A stretch of 64,000 bases of DNA from Notamacropus eugenii (Eukaryota; Chordata; Mammalia; Diprotodontia; Macropodidae), in assembly GCF_028372415.1 (NCBI RefSeq), contig NC_092875.1, forward strand, positions 57,648,919 through 57,712,918, read 5' to 3'. Each line of letters begins with the position of its first letter. The first letter of the stretch is position 1. Under the pieces are notes generated by a model. It was not told where the DNA came from and did no database searches. It saw only the letters and a program-made list of their open reading frames with translations. The translations under genes and the position numbers were made by a program. This document shows positions 63,901 to 64,000 of this stretch, piece after piece.

Positions 63901-64000
63901 AAATAACATCCCAAGAATTAGATCTATTCAAAGGGTGGAATGGGTTCCCTCAGGAGATGGTGATTTTTCCATTCATTGAAAAAAAATAACATCTATATGA

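Overview
This window looks like part of a marsupial (metatherian) nuclear genome. It carries split mammalian genes with GT-AG introns. It is dense in marsupial-type SINEs (minus-strand copies whose + strand reading ends in CACCTAGCTGCCC-like tails). It also holds L1, RTE, Ty3/gypsy and endogenous-retrovirus remnants and many microsatellites. No prokaryotic operon, CRISPR array or rRNA was seen. The species cannot be named from sequence alone; the WSINE/WALLSI-like SINEs suggest an Australian lineage.

The real genes are two cytochrome P450 family 4 subfamily F (CYP4F) paralogues arranged tail to tail. Gene A (+ strand) runs from its second coding exon (2161-2305) to a stop at 24450-24452 with a poly(A) signal at 24540-24545; its first coding exon lies left of the window. 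Gene B (- strand) runs from its first coding exon (58131-58346) to a stop at 38012. All 11 visible exons of A and all 12 of B keep GT-AG junctions and the usual CYP4F exon sizes. Gene B has one extra base in its second coding exon (146 bp instead of 145), which shifts the frame and gives a stop at 53010-53012. It is therefore either a young pseudogene or carries an assembly error.

Layout. 1-2160: intergenic sequence or intron with repeats. 2306-15039: a giant intron of gene A, mostly filled by an antisense endogenous retrovirus (4184-14440). That provirus has paired LTRs, AGGG target duplications, a tRNA-His primer-binding site and a gutted gag, and an L1-derived ORF1-only element (about 8290-10945) sits inside it. 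15040-24560: the rest of gene A. 24560-38000: intergenic, with a palindromic hAT-like MITE, a solo LTR, an RTE retrotransposon split by a SINE, and a decayed Ty3/gypsy pol. 38012-58347: gene B, its introns holding SINEs, a second MITE, a solo LTR of the provirus family, a second ORF1-only L1 element and L1 pieces. 58348-64000: upstream of the first coding exon of B, with a second solo LTR of the 29-kb family and a class I ERV gag/pol relic.

Both P450s keep the residues expected of omega-hydroxylases: the I-helix with the CYP4 glutamate that can bind haem covalently, the ExxR motif, and the haem-thiolate cysteine loop. Both would be expected to oxidise fatty acids or eicosanoids at the ER membrane. 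No wholly new system is apparent. The most interesting points are the single-base lesion in gene B, the related degenerate repeats in the same intron of both paralogues, the ORF1-only L1 family, and the nested and LTR-derived architecture.
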